Source of the DNA: Mucilaginibacter xinganensis
Lineage (GTDB): Bacteria > Bacteroidota > Bacteroidia > Sphingobacteriales > Sphingobacteriaceae
Reading direction: 5' to 3'
Assembly (NCBI RefSeq): GCF_002257585.1
Contig: NZ_CP022743.1
Location: 2,542,001 to 2,606,000, forward strand
Length of the DNA: 64,000 nucleotides
How positions within the stretch are numbered: the first letter of the stretch is position 1; the number at the start of each line of letters is the position of its first letter. Positions 42,323 through 52,800 of this stretch are shown piece by piece. The notes below the pieces were generated by a model, which searched no databases, was not told the origin of the DNA, and saw only the letters and a program-made list of their open reading frames with translations. Both the position numbers and the translations under genes were made by a program.

Positions 42323-43285
42323 TTATGAGTTAATAGTTAGGCCAGAAAGATTTGCTGCATTTTCGAAGTGCTCGCCGGCTGCAATACCAAGTGCGGCGAG
42401 TTTGAATCCGGAAAATATACCTTCTGTGAATTGAACTACGTTAAGCCTAAGAAACTGTGTTTCTTTACAGGCAACAATCACACCGTAGTTAACATCTGAA
42501 TGTACAATCGAACCCGGGATGAATGTTGAAGGGTTATTTACCTGGACTAAATTAACTTCCAGGATCCTGAACGGCAAACCCCTAAATTGCGTTACTGCTC
42601 CGCCGTAATCAGGGTTGGTAGCATTCACGAGGTTCTCAATTTCGTTTGCCGATTGTGTTTCCCAATCAATTTTAAGATCATCAATAACGGGCGCGGCAAA
42701 ATAACTGGCGTTGTTTTCATTTTGAGGGAAAAGCAAGTCATTCCCCGTAGTGTTCAGTTTTTCAATTCCTTTTGAAATAACCTGTACGCTCTCCATCGCC
42801 AGGCGATTGGTGTACAAGCCTAAACTTTCACCTTGTGCAATGGATATTTCGTGCTGCATTAACATCGGGCCATCGTCGTAATTTTCTGTAACCTGGTGTA
42901 TGGTTATACCACCGGTTTGCGCCCCATTTTTTATTTGCCAAAAAACAGGCGACTTACCCCTGTAAGCAGGCAATAAGCTGAAATGGATATTGAAAAAGCC
43001 AAATTTGGGCAGGGCTGTCAACGTTGGCGAAATTTTATAAGGGCAACCAAATACAAATACGGCATCCACCTGCGCTTCAGTAAGCCAATCCTTAAAGCCT
43101 ATATTCAGCTCTTCTTTTAAAAAACGTTTAAAAGGAATATTTAAATGTTGAGCATTAAGTTCAATTGGTATATTGTTTTTATTGGCTTTTCCTGGCGAAA
43201 CAATACTGTGCAACAGTTTTTGCGCCGATAGGTAATGAATAACTGGTATGGAATACAGGCCGCCGGTTAGTAAAATTATTTTCAA
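42323..43285 (-). CDS. Formyltransferase-family protein
   Basis: A 320-residue protein with the formyl_trans_N fold: N99, H101 and D138 match the catalytic Asn-His-Asp, seen in FFNIHFSLLPAYRGKSP and TENYDDGPML. A C-terminal domain (about 210-320) resembles the Met-tRNA formyltransferase tail. The Met-tRNA enzyme is normally near def or fmt genes; here the neighbours are tailoring enzymes, so it more likely formylates an amino sugar or amine using 10-formyl-THF. The start ATG at 43285 leaves 95 bp to the sulfotransferase gene. Confidence 0.8.
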   Translation of the reverse strand: MKIILLTGGLYSIPVIHYLSAQKLLHSIVSPGKANKNNIPIELNAQHLNIPFKRFLKEELNIGFKDWLTEAQVDAVFVFGCPYKISPTLTALPKFGFFNIHFSLLPAYRGKSPVFWQIKNGAQTGGITIHQVTENYDDGPMLMQHEISIAQGESLGLYTNRLAMESVQVISKGIEKLNTTGNDLLFPQNENNASYFAAPVIDDLKIDWETQSANEIENLVNATNPDYGGAVTQFRGLPFRILEVNLVQVNNPSTFIPGSIVHSDVNYGVIVACKETQFLRLNVVQFTEGIFSGFKLAALGIAAGEHFENAANLSGLTINS

Positions 43286-43380
43286 TTATGTAAGATTTAG
43301 TATAAACTTTTTGATTTTTAAGCTAAACAAAAAAACAAACACTTAAAAGTAATATTTAAATGTATAGCATAATAGCAAAA

Positions 43381-44352
43381 TTAAAGCATTGCCATTCTTT
43401 TTTTATCTAATATATAATACAGCTCCATTGCTTTTTCAAGATGTGCGGGGATATCGGCCATGGCTTCTTTCCTGAAATGCTCACCAGGCTTTTTTGAATG
43501 ATAATGGCTGCGTTGCTCCATTAACTCAAGCGCCTGAGCACTAATGGTTATATTTGAAAAAGAAGCTACCCTTTTTATCATTTCCATAGGGCCTTCATTG
43601 TAATTAATCAACATGCAACGCTCATCGTTCGCTGCAATTTCGAGGTACTTTTGTAGATAGCTTGTTAATACATTTGCCAGGTAAATAGAAGAATCGTGAC
43701 CGATCTCTTCAGGTTTAAAGCCAAATAACTGGGGTTCAATCATGCCCGGTACAGCCTGCATTCCGGGTAATTTGCTGTGTGACCGAAACACTTCATCAGG
43801 CCTGCGATACAGCAAAATAAAAGGAACCCCGGGATAAAGCAGCCTCAGCTGCCTGTAAAAAAAAATATGCCAGCTGTCGGCCTTAATAAATAAGTCTTTC
43901 TTTTGCAGGGTTACTGCGCCTGCGGTTTCCCTTGCATAATATTTAAAAGCACTTACCAATAAATTATTTATTTCGGCTTCGGTAAAATTTGGTTCTTTAA
44001 AAGGTAATCGCAAAATGTCGTCAAAAAAAGGAACCTCTGATAATACAGTGTTTTGTTCCATTGTTGACAGCAGTTGCGAAACCAGGGTTGAGCCGCAACG
44101 TGAGATATGAAAGATGAAAGCTGCAGGTACCACCTCTTTTAAGCCGCCGGCCCAGGAAACCGTCATTTCAAGTGCACTAACCGAAGAGAATTCATAATAA
44201 CGGTTGTTTGCCGAACGGCATTTCAAAATGGTTTCGTCAAAAAAAGGTTCGGTAAATTGCTTGCCAACGGTATGTAGCCAATGACATTGCGACTGCCCGG
44301 CTGATGTAGCTAATTTATAAGGGATCCAATTCTCAATTTCAATATGATCCAT
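43381..44352 (-). CDS. Sulfotransferase-family protein
   Basis: A 323-residue protein. The 5'-phosphosulfate loop FHISRCGSTLVSQLL (residues 81-95) and the 3'-phosphate motif YRRPDEVFRSHSK are both present, so PAPS binding is plausible. SEVPFFDDILRLPF follows, as in bacterial sulfotransferases acting on small molecules or proteins. Located 14 bp from the Asp/Asn hydroxylase gene. The APS kinase at 40767 can provide PAPS. Acceptor unknown. Confidence 0.82.
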   Translation of the reverse strand: MDHIEIENWIPYKLATSAGQSQCHWLHTVGKQFTEPFFDETILKCRSANNRYYEFSSVSALEMTVSWAGGLKEVVPAAFIFHISRCGSTLVSQLLSTMEQNTVLSEVPFFDDILRLPFKEPNFTEAEINNLLVSAFKYYARETAGAVTLQKKDLFIKADSWHIFFYRQLRLLYPGVPFILLYRRPDEVFRSHSKLPGMQAVPGMIEPQLFGFKPEEIGHDSSIYLANVLTSYLQKYLEIAANDERCMLINYNEGPMEMIKRVASFSNITISAQALELMEQRSHYHSKKPGEHFRKEAMADIPAHLEKAMELYYILDKKRMAML

Positions 44353-44366
44353 ATCCGGCTGTAAGC

Positions 44367-45074
44367 TTAAATATTTCCACTGTTACTTAGTAAAATTCTT
44401 ACCTTTTTTTCCAGATCATCAGCACGTTTATTGGAATCCTCCGTATTTTGGAATCTTAAATGTTTAATCATGTTTAAAAGATTATCATCAACTTGTTCTT
44501 TTTTATAAACTATTTGATCGGATGAGGTGATCATATTCTTTAACCAATCATTAACGGTACAATCAATCACCAGGTGAACCCTGTCGGCCTTGCTGTTGTT
44601 CGACACGCGATGTGGTAAATTAGCATTCAGATACCAGCATTCGCCTTCCTGCAAAAATACCCGATCCTGTTCGCAATAAAATGCCACTTCGCGATTGGTA
44701 ATTACCGGAAAATGAAGCCGCGCTTCTCCTTTTTCAAAGGCCAGCTCATTATCTCTGTGTTCTTTAATTACGGCACCTGCCTTTAAATTTAAAAATCTTA
44801 CCGACATGATGGGGCAATGCAGTTCTGACAGTAGTTTCCTTACAGAAGAGAACCGTTCCATATAAACATTGTCTTTATATTCACTATGTTTTCCCATCAA
44901 TTCGGGAACGATGTTTTTATGATCGCCTCCGGGAGACCGCAAAGCAAGCACGTCCCATGAGCCGGTGTAATGATACTTGTTTAGATGCGGCTGCCAATCC
45001 TGGCCGGTAACTGCTAATTCTGTTTGCATTGCCTGCAGGTCAAAGGTTAGTCCTAATTTCGCATAGCGTATCAT
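44367..45074 (-). CDS. Aspartyl/asparaginyl beta-hydroxylase-family protein
   Basis: A 235-residue iron(II)/2OG oxygenase-like protein. Ligands are H106xD108 in IKEHRDNEL and H155 in NLPHRVSNN, with R165 as the likely 2-oxoglutarate contact. The order RLHFPVITN, CWYLNANLPHRV and RVHLVIDC is standard for this family. The C-terminal 50 residues are charged. Substrates range from Asp side chains in proteins to peptide natural products. Fourth enzyme gene from the collar side, probably co-transcribed with the sulfotransferase (14-bp gap). Confidence 0.84.
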   Translation of the reverse strand: MIRYAKLGLTFDLQAMQTELAVTGQDWQPHLNKYHYTGSWDVLALRSPGGDHKNIVPELMGKHSEYKDNVYMERFSSVRKLLSELHCPIMSVRFLNLKAGAVIKEHRDNELAFEKGEARLHFPVITNREVAFYCEQDRVFLQEGECWYLNANLPHRVSNNSKADRVHLVIDCTVNDWLKNMITSSDQIVYKKEQVDDNLLNMIKHLRFQNTEDSNKRADDLEKKVRILLSNSGNI

Positions 45075-45130
45075 AAAATATTTTTTAGGTTTTTCGAACC
45101 CAGGCTAACATATAGGGGTAGGGCAGAGTG

Positions 45131-45589
45131 TTAAGTTCTTCGGCTTTTTTTTTTGCCGTATGTCATTCCCCGCAATTCAAGGCCAGGCACAGCCAAATAT
45201 CGTCCGGCTTTAAAGTTCTGCAAAATATTTTCACTTTCACCTTTGTATCCATGCTCATGAAAAACAATTTGCGGATCTATTCCGGTAAACAAACAGGCTG
45301 CGTATGACCATGCCAGCGCCATCAACTCACCTGAACGGTGCATATCTGTATCCGGAAGCCGGCCACTTACGGAGCAGCGTATATCGGAAGGTAAAGTTGC
45401 CAGGTGACCTGCTTCATGGAGTATGTCACCCGGGTGTAACAATTTTTTCGTGTCAATGATTATTTTTCCGTCCTCCAATTCCAGTCCCGGTAAAAAGGAT
45501 TCTGTTTCTATATCGCGGAATGCAAATCCTATTCCCGCGAATTGTAAAAACTGCGTGATGGTATTAATAACAGGGGAGATCACAATCAA
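45131..45589 (-). CDS. Small HEAGH zinc-peptidase-like protein
   Basis: A 152-residue protein not assigned to a known family. It carries HEAGH in DILHEAGHLATLP, a gluzincin-type HExxH zinc motif, and a later GELMALAWSYAACLF helix that may supply the third ligand (E). No signal peptide is visible, so it should be cytoplasmic. It lies 8 bp from the metallophosphatase-like gene and 56 bp from the hydroxylase gene on the same strand. It may process one of the cluster's proteins; that is an inference. Confidence 0.55.
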   Translation of the reverse strand: MIVISPVINTITQFLQFAGIGFAFRDIETESFLPGLELEDGKIIIDTKKLLHPGDILHEAGHLATLPSDIRCSVSGRLPDTDMHRSGELMALAWSYAACLFTGIDPQIVFHEHGYKGESENILQNFKAGRYLAVPGLELRGMTYGKKKSRRT

Positions 45590-45597
45590 TAATTAAA

Positions 45598-46548
45598 TTA
45601 AACGGGCAATGGAAGGTCTTTCGCCAGCTGCAGCCTCGAGAAAGAACCAGCAAATGATTTAACAGGTGTTCCGGGGATAAAATGTTTTGCTCTAATTCCG
45701 TTCTTCTGTTTATCGCTGTCAAAGTTTATTATTGTGCGGCCCATTATCATGCCATTCCACGCTGTTTGAGCCAAAATTACTTCGTGTTTGGATTTATTAC
45801 TAAGTATCTTAGTGTTTATAAGGAGTTTGTCATTATTACCGCCGATGATCATATCGATATTTTTAGATTGTGCGGCGAGTTTATGATTATCAGGCGCTGT
45901 GCCCTCAAGCATTAACGGCAGGTGCGACAAACAAATAACAAGGTCACATTTTTCATCGTTTTTTAATAAATGAGCTACCGTGTTTGCGCTTTCAATAGCA
46001 TCACTGCATTTTATATTATTTATACGAGAACCAACTGCAGTGACGCCTACTTTGAAACCGCCGCTATTTATTATAATATAGGGCTTTACTATTTTCTTTA
46101 AATTATCATCAAACTCGTAATTGCAATTTAATAAGGTGAACTTTACGAAAGGTGCAAGGGAAGCTAAATGGTCTTGTCCAAGGGAAAGCTCTTGTTTTCC
46201 AACTGCTGCAGCATGATAGTTCATGCTGTTCATCATCGCTATTACCTGTTTTTGTTGCGAGAGCGGGGTCGCGCTATTTATAAAGCTGCCCGCATCTAAA
46301 AGTAATCCGCTTATTTCCTGTTTCTCCAATTCAGCCTTGATCCGGCTTAGTCCGCCTGTGTTTTTATAAGCAGCTTCGATATTCCCCAACAGATCATTGG
46401 TGTGATATATAGTTACCGCATTTTTTGACGAGTGGATTGTGTTAATCTGTTTGCTAACAGCTGCTGCAGAAGCCATCGGTTTACAAAATGCGGCTGTTGC
46501 GGCCATAAGAGATATTTGGTTTAAAAACACTCTGCGGGTTTTATTCAT
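45598..46548 (-). CDS. Degenerate 5'-nucleotidase/UshA-like metallophosphatase
   Basis: A 316-residue protein with a Tat-like or Sec signal (KTRRVFLNQISLMAATAAF). The fold reads as UshA/5'-nucleotidase, but the metal-binding motifs are altered: NDLHG is N51-DLLG, the D-x-G-D site is DAGS88, GNHE is G117-KQE and GGHTH is GGNND (236-240). Only the H209 in LSHLP remains with the first Asp. So catalysis is doubtful and the protein may bind a ligand instead. First of the minus-strand cluster, divergent from the collar genes. Confidence 0.65.
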   Translation of the reverse strand: MNKTRRVFLNQISLMAATAAFCKPMASAAAVSKQINTIHSSKNAVTIYHTNDLLGNIEAAYKNTGGLSRIKAELEKQEISGLLLDAGSFINSATPLSQQKQVIAMMNSMNYHAAAVGKQELSLGQDHLASLAPFVKFTLLNCNYEFDDNLKKIVKPYIIINSGGFKVGVTAVGSRINNIKCSDAIESANTVAHLLKNDEKCDLVICLSHLPLMLEGTAPDNHKLAAQSKNIDMIIGGNNDKLLINTKILSNKSKHEVILAQTAWNGMIMGRTIINFDSDKQKNGIRAKHFIPGTPVKSFAGSFSRLQLAKDLPLPV

Positions 46549-46878
46549 CGTGATGTAGTTAATAAGTTAATTAGAGACGATAAATATATAGTATTTTTCA
46601 AATAATAATAAAAAAATAATTTAGAGAAAATAACCTGACCGAAGTTTGTAGTTGGGTGTTTCGCTTTTTTTCTGAGATTTTTTTTATTAAAGTTCTGTAA
46701 AAGAGTTTTTTAATAAAAATTATATAAGGAATAGTGTTGAACCTAAAATACATTGATAAACGTTCATAAATCAAATAAATTATTAACGGCAAAATTTATT
46801 TGATTATTTTTTTTGTATTGTAAAAAAAACTATTTAATATTGAACTGCTAAACTTAATACAATTTAAACTTAAACCTT
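46549..46878. promoter_or_regulatory. Divergent intergenic region between modification and collar genes
   Basis: 330 bp, very AT-rich with A/T runs at 46602-46620 and 46800-46830. It must hold both outward promoters. I see no clean operator. A minus-strand 64-codon frame inside is not credible. Confidence 0.45.
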
Positions 46879-47412
46879 ATGAACCCAAGTTTTATTGGAG
46901 CCATTTACATTTTCGGAGGGAATTTTCCTATTGCCGGTTTTTCGTTTTGCCAGGGCCAGCTGGTCGCAATATCAGAAAATGATACTTTATACACTTTGTT
47001 AGGTACTACTTTCGGCGGCGATGGGGTACAGACCTTCGGGCTGCCTGATTTGCGTGGAAGGATGATCGTCGGCCAGGGCCAGGGGCCGGGTTTAAGCCAG
47101 TACGTTATCGGCCAAAGGTCAGGTGTTGAAAATGTTACGCTCACCACCAATACGATGCCTTCGCATACGCATCTTATCAATGCCAACTCTGGCGCAGGTA
47201 CAACGTCGACAGCAAGTACAAGTTCATACATGGCTGCAGTAGTTTCCGGTACCACTCCCGAAAATTTTTACAACACCGCTACTCCTAACGCTACATTGGC
47301 TGCCTCTACCTTATCATCGGCCGGAAGCAATATTCCTTTCTCTATAGTTCAACCGGTGTTAGCAATGAATTATGTAATTTCCTTATACGGTATATACCCG
47401 TCACGTAATTAG
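46879..47412 (+). CDS. Phage tail-collar-domain (Mdp-like) protein 1
   Basis: A 177-residue protein. The tail-collar domain (PF07484-like) occupies about residues 5-60: GAIYIFGGNFPIAGFSFCQG, QLVAISENDTLYTLLGTTFGG, then TFGLPDLRGR. The rest is Gly/Thr/Ser-rich and ends in YGIYPSRN. It has no signal peptide. Such proteins, called microcystin-dependent (MdpB) in some genomes, often occur as tandem triplets in Bacteroidota without other phage genes. First of three paralogues, divergent from the modification enzymes. Role unknown. Confidence 0.85.
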   Translation: MNPSFIGAIYIFGGNFPIAGFSFCQGQLVAISENDTLYTLLGTTFGGDGVQTFGLPDLRGRMIVGQGQGPGLSQYVIGQRSGVENVTLTTNTMPSHTHLINANSGAGTTSTASTSSYMAAVVSGTTPENFYNTATPNATLAASTLSSAGSNIPFSIVQPVLAMNYVISLYGIYPSRN

Positions 47413-47506
47413 GCGCTAATAAATAAACAATTAAATATAATCAGTGAGTTCGGCGATTATCCCGACAACTGATCTGAAAAATAAAAAGCAACCTTAATCT
47501 CATATC

Positions 47507-48034
47507 ATGGAACCATATTTAGGTCAAATTATTCTGCTCGGGTTCGATTTCAATCCAAAAGGGTGGGCGCTTTGTGCTGGCCAATTAATGTCGATACAAC
47601 AAAACCAGGCGCTATTCTCTATTTTGGGCACTACCTACGGGGGAAACGGCGTCCAGACTTTTGCACTGCCTGATTTACGCGGCCGTGTGGCTCTTCATAC
47701 TGGCCAGGGCCCCGGGCTTTCCAATTACGTCCTTGGCGAAGTATCGGGTACGCAAAGCACTACGCTGCTGCCTGGCAATTTGCCGTCACATAATCACTTG
47801 ATGAATGCCAATACAGGTGCAGGTAATTCCGGAGCACCCTCAGGTAACCTGCTGGCTCAGGGGCCGGTTATAGGTGGTGTAAACGTAAACGAATATACAA
47901 CCAGTGCCAATACCACGATGAATGCAACGTCAATTGCTGTTGCGGGAGGAAGTCAGCCTGTTTCAATACTGCAACCTTATTTGGCCCTTAACTACAGTGT
48001 AGCATTACAGGGAATTTTTCCGTCGAGAAACTAA
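47507..48034 (+). CDS. Phage tail-collar-domain (Mdp-like) protein 2
   Basis: A 175-residue paralogue 94 bp downstream of the first. Shared landmarks are GQIILLGFDFNPKGWALCAG, ALFSILGTTYGG, TFALPDLRGR and the C-terminal LQGIFPSRN. The middle (residues 95-150) differs most, consistent with a variable tip on a common base. Same operon by orientation and spacing. Confidence 0.85.
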   Translation: MEPYLGQIILLGFDFNPKGWALCAGQLMSIQQNQALFSILGTTYGGNGVQTFALPDLRGRVALHTGQGPGLSNYVLGEVSGTQSTTLLPGNLPSHNHLMNANTGAGNSGAPSGNLLAQGPVIGGVNVNEYTTSANTTMNATSIAVAGGSQPVSILQPYLALNYSVALQGIFPSRN

Positions 48035-48096
48035 ATAACTTGCATTGAACTAGAATTAATTAAAAGAATAGAAATTTTTATTAAACCAATAGCCTT

Positions 48097-48654
48097 ATGG
48101 ATCCATATTTAGGATGTGTAATCATTTTTGCGGGCAACTTCGAAATTCGCGGATTTCGGTTCTGCTCAGGTCAATTACTACCTATATCACAAAATACAGC
48201 TTTGTTTTCTCTACTTGGCACTTATTACGGTGGCAACGGAACTTCAAACTTTGCCCTGCCAGACCTTAGGGGACGCGGCGCGATAGGACAAGGACCGGGG
48301 CCAGGCCTAACTGAATATGTGATCGGTGAAAGTGCAGGAGAGGAAAGTGTTACTTTATTAAGTGGTAATATTCCTGTGCACACTCACCTGGTAAATGCAT
48401 TTAACGGATCAACAGTAGCAACAGCTTCTAATTCACCGGCTAATGCTTTTTTTGCTGAAGGACCTAAGGCCGGTGGCATTAGCGGAAAAGCGCCGAACTA
48501 CTATTTGACTCCCGGAGTGCCAAATGTGACTTTAAACCCGCTGGCTGTTGGGGTCAACCCCGGTGGAGGCTCAATTCCTGTACCTGTGATGCAGCCTTTT
48601 TTGGCAGTAACTCATTTAATAGCAATGAACGGAATTTTCCCTCCAAGAAACTAA
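48097..48654 (+). CDS. Phage tail-collar-domain (Mdp-like) protein 3
   Basis: A 185-residue paralogue 62 bp after the second. It keeps GCVIIFAGNFEIRGFRFCSG, ALFSLLGTYYGGNG, NFALPDLRGRGAIG and ends MNGIFPPRN. Slightly longer variable region than its sisters. The three genes have clearly diverged at base level, so triplication is old and maintained by selection. Confidence 0.85.
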   Translation: MDPYLGCVIIFAGNFEIRGFRFCSGQLLPISQNTALFSLLGTYYGGNGTSNFALPDLRGRGAIGQGPGPGLTEYVIGESAGEESVTLLSGNIPVHTHLVNAFNGSTVATASNSPANAFFAEGPKAGGISGKAPNYYLTPGVPNVTLNPLAVGVNPGGGSIPVPVMQPFLAVTHLIAMNGIFPPRN

Positions 48655-48680
48655 ATGTTAATATATAAACTATCCTGCCA

Positions 48681-49844
48681 ATGACAGGACCTATAAAAAT
48701 AGGAATATTGACGCCGTTTTCCGGCATTTATCCCTATTACGGACAACACCTGATGGCAGGCATGCTATTAGGAATATACCCCGGTGCTGCAAAAAAAAAT
48801 GAAATACAATTTATACCGGTGTACACTAAAATGGGCGATCCTGCCAGTGTACTTGAAGCCGTAAACCGGTTGGTATTTTTTGAACAGGTTGATATTATTT
48901 CGGGATTAATTAATTATCAGTCAATCCCTGAAATCATTCCTGTGATAGAACGCCACAATAAACTGGGTTTTTTTGTTGATATGGGTGAATATATTCCCTG
49001 GTTCAACTACCTAAGCCCGAGGGTTTTTTACTCGTCACAGCAAATTTGGCAAACACAATATGCCTTAGGTAACTGGGCTGCTAAAGAATACGGTGACGGC
49101 GGATTGATGGTAATGACATTATATGAGGCCGGTTATCATATCAGCAACGCTTTCCACAAAGGGGCAATAGATGCTGGTGTAAACAGGTTGAATATGCACG
49201 TAATACCGCATGATAAAAACAACCCGAAAAATTTGGATCTTGATGATTTTTTCGAAAAGATCAAAAAAAATCCACCTCCATATGTTCACGCAATTTTTGC
49301 CGGAAGCATTGGGAACGATTTTTTGCAGAAGTGGAAAGAGTCGGGGTTTCATAAAAAAATCCCGCTGGTAGTTGTGGAAAATATGGCTTACGATGACCTG
49401 TTGGAAGATGCTGCTGGTTTAGATCTTGAATTCTTTTCAGCAAGTACCTGGAACCGGAACGACGAAAATGTGCGCAATGCTGAATTTGTGAAACGGTTCG
49501 AAAAAACGGGTGGGCAAATGGCAAACGTGTTTGGGTTGCTGGGATACGAAATAGGCCTTGCATTACGGGAAATTAAACCGCTAATTCAAAAGAGGGAGTG
49601 GAGTAAAATTTGTGATTTGCTGCAAAAGGAGTCGATAATAGGACCCAGGGGCGAACGTAACTTTTATCCGGCATCGGGCTTTTCCCTTCCGGTAACAGAT
49701 ATTGTAAGTGTTAAAACATCAATAAATAAAATATATAAAACAGTAATAGGCCAGGGCAAAGGTTTGAAATTTGATTCGGAGGCGTTTAAAGACATCCACG
49801 AAGGAAGTGTAAGCGGCTGGCAAAATCCATATTTGTGTATCTAA
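48681..49844 (+). CDS. LivJ-like periplasmic-binding-fold protein without signal peptide
   Basis: A 387-residue protein of the type 1 (Leu/Ile/Val) binding-protein fold: [20 protein letters not shown] at residues 5-24, then [18 protein letters not shown] and [11 protein letters not shown] near the end. It starts at the fold itself, with no signal peptide or lipobox, and no ABC transporter genes are near. It follows collar gene 3 by 26 bp, so it likely works with the collars in the cytoplasm, or is exported by another route. Ligand unknown. Confidence 0.75.
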   Translation: MTGPIKIGILTPFSGIYPYYGQHLMAGMLLGIYPGAAKKNEIQFIPVYTKMGDPASVLEAVNRLVFFEQVDIISGLINYQSIPEIIPVIERHNKLGFFVDMGEYIPWFNYLSPRVFYSSQQIWQTQYALGNWAAKEYGDGGLMVMTLYEAGYHISNAFHKGAIDAGVNRLNMHVIPHDKNNPKNLDLDDFFEKIKKNPPPYVHAIFAGSIGNDFLQKWKESGFHKKIPLVVVENMAYDDLLEDAAGLDLEFFSASTWNRNDENVRNAEFVKRFEKTGGQMANVFGLLGYEIGLALREIKPLIQKREWSKICDLLQKESIIGPRGERNFYPASGFSLPVTDIVSVKTSINKIYKTVIGQGKGLKFDSEAFKDIHEGSVSGWQNPYLCI

Positions 49845-49854
49845 GAAAAAGGTT

Positions 49855-52800
49855 ATGAAGAAAATTTTTACAAAAGTTTATTACGCTGCTGCAGTAATTA
49901 TCCTTTTTTTGGGGGCAACGCTCTCTGTTAACGCGCAGTACACTGCTAAAACTTTAGCTGCTAATGTATGGTCATCGGCGGTCGCCAAAGACGGAAGTGG
50001 TAACGTATATGTTGTAGAGGCCATTACAAAGAATGGATTTAACGACTATGCAAAGGTTTTAAAATACACTAATGGCACAGGCAGCCCGGCCACTATATAT
50101 ACCGGCAATGCTATACCTTTTAGTAATGCTGATGGACAAACTGATGATTATGCTTTTGGATTGGCTGTAACCAGTAATGGAGATGTGTATGTAACTACCA
50201 CAACAAATTATACAGGTACACCGGCGTTTTATGGTAATATCATCAAGTTGACAAATAATTCGGGTACGTATGCTGCGTCAACATTCTTTACCGGCACTGC
50301 GGATCTTGCAGGTTTTACTTCACTTGCGGTAGATGCAAGCGATAATCTTTATTGCCTTCGTTATCATGCCAGTTCTTCAGCAGGGCCAAGCGGATCATAC
50401 GAGGTTGTTGAATTTCCGGCCTCCGGAGGTGTTCCTTCAACCAGCGGTGCAACTGTAATTTATAATCAGTTATACTTAAACGCCTTATCGTCAGCTGACG
50501 GTTACAGCAACATAACCGGACTTGCAATTGACCCTAGCGGAAACATATATGTAGCAGATGCATTTGATATTACTTCGCCGGCCACAGACGGGGGCCATGT
50601 TTATAAACTTACAAAATCGGGAAATACTTACACGCCCTCAACTTTTACAACCGGAAAAAGAACCAGGGCTTTGGCAACTGATGCAGCAGGAAACGTTTAT
50701 GCTACAAACGGAACAAGTGCAGGCAGCGCTTATTCACTTGTTGAATATGCGGGCGGCTCAAATGCATCTCCGCTCACGCTTTACACCAATTTTGGTACCG
50801 ATGGTAATTTTTATCCTTTTGGCATTGCGGCATTAAGCAGTAATAATATTTTTGTTGCCGATGGCAGCGAAGGCGGTGGTATTGATGGTAGCCTGGTGCA
50901 ATTATTTGGGCCTGCATCAACTGCTGCAACAGGTGTTAGTTTTTCAAGTATAGGTGCTACAACGGCTACTGCCACATGGTCAGCTAACGGTAACGGAACT
51001 TCAAGGGTAGCATTCATAGCTAACGCATCTACCGGTAGTCCCGCACCTGTTAACAGTACTACTTATACAGCTAATGTAAACTTTGGTTCAGGTACCCAAA
51101 TTGCTAGCACTGGTTGGTATTGTATTTATAATGGTACAGGTTCTCCTGCCAATGTAAATCTTACTGGTCTTACTGCCGGTCAAACTTATAGGGTGATGGT
51201 GTTAGAATATAACGGGGTGGCCGGCGCTGAAAACTATCTGCAAACTACAGGAACAAACAATCCTAATAATTTCACAGCACAGTCGCCGGTGGCCATAACT
51301 TCTTTGGCCCGCGCAGGAGCAACACCTACTAATGCATCATCTGTTTCTTACACGGCTACTTTTGCAGGATCAATAACAGGTTTAACTGCCAGCAATTTCT
51401 CATTGACCACTACAGGTGTTAGCGGTGCCAGCATAGGTACCGTAACCGGATCAGGAACAACCTGGACCATACCGGTAAGTACAGGTACAGGCGACGGTAC
51501 AATTCAATTAAACCTGGCGAATGCAACCGGAGTATCGCCGGGAATAACTACAAGTTTGCCTTTCGCCGGTGAGGTTTACACGATTGATAAAACCCCTGCG
51601 ACACTTACCTCAGGCTCTTATTTTAGCAATAACGGCAACAGCTCGCAGTATGCTAAGGTAGGCGATAATATTACTTTGAGCATTGGATACAATGAAGTTT
51701 TGCAAAGCCTGACCATGACAATAGGCGGCCACGCGGTAAGCGTTACCCCATCGAACGGTAACAAGAACTGGACAGGTGTGTATACGGAGACTTCGGGAGA
51801 TACGGAAGGCAATGTTCCATGGACGCTTAGCGCTACCGATCTGGCGGGCAACATCCGGAATTATTCCAATACAGATTTTGGCACGGTGCTGATATTTGAT
51901 AAAACACCTCCTGCAATTAACATAGGTGCGCCAACACCGGCAATAGCAGGTAACGGCGCCGGAAACCCGGTAACTTACGCTGTTACTTACAGTGATGCCA
52001 ACTTTAATTACAGCACCCTGTCAACCGGCGACATTACGTTGAACGCAACCGGTACGGCTACAGGCACGGTCAGCTTAAGCGGCTCGGGCCAATCATACAC
52101 GGTAACGGTTTCAAATATTACCGGCCTGGGTACCCTTGGCATATCGATAGCTGCTGGTACCGCTGCTGACATTCCGGGCAACATATCCGTTGCGGCGGGA
52201 CCATCAGGAACATTCAATGTAGTATCAGCAGATGCAACACTGGCAAACCTGAGTACAACAGCCCCCGGCGGCTTTACACCAGCATTTGATGCGGCTACTA
52301 CCAGCTATACAGCTGCTGTACCAAACAACACAACTACTACCACGGTAACGCCAACTTCAACAGATGCAGCTGCAACTATCCAGGTAAGAGTAAACGGTGG
52401 CAGCTATGCTGCAGTAAGCAACGGCGCCGCTTCCGGAGCACTGGCACTAAACGTCGGCAGTAACCCAATTGATGTTCTGGTAACAGCAGAGGACGGTGCA
52501 ACGACAAAAACCTATACAATTACCGTAACCCGGGCCCCTTCGATCAATGCGCTTTTAAGTTCGCTTACATTTAATCCGTACCTAAAAGCTGTCACCGTAT
52601 CTGGCCCAGATTACAGGGATTACATTAGTTCAGTTGCCAATTCAGTTAGCTCAATTACCGTAAAACCGGTAACACAGGACCCAACTGCTACGGTAACAGT
52701 TAACGGTACTACTGTAAGTTCAGGCACTTCATCAACCCCAATAGCACTTAATATCGGGGCAAACGTTATCACCACAGTGGTAACTGCACAGGATGGTGTT

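Noticed and set aside
42323..43285. Housekeeping Met-tRNA formyltransferase (fmt)
   Set aside because: The catalytic residues fit, but the divergence and the setting among tailoring enzymes argue for another acceptor; I left the gene symbol blank.
46598..46792. 64-codon minus-strand frame in the divergent region
   Set aside because: Very AT-rich (Ile/Leu/Lys/Phe only) and within a region that must hold two promoters.
46879..48654. Tail-collar genes as a prophage remnant
   Set aside because: No capsid, terminase, portal, lysis or integrase genes are nearby, and such triplets are known outside prophages.
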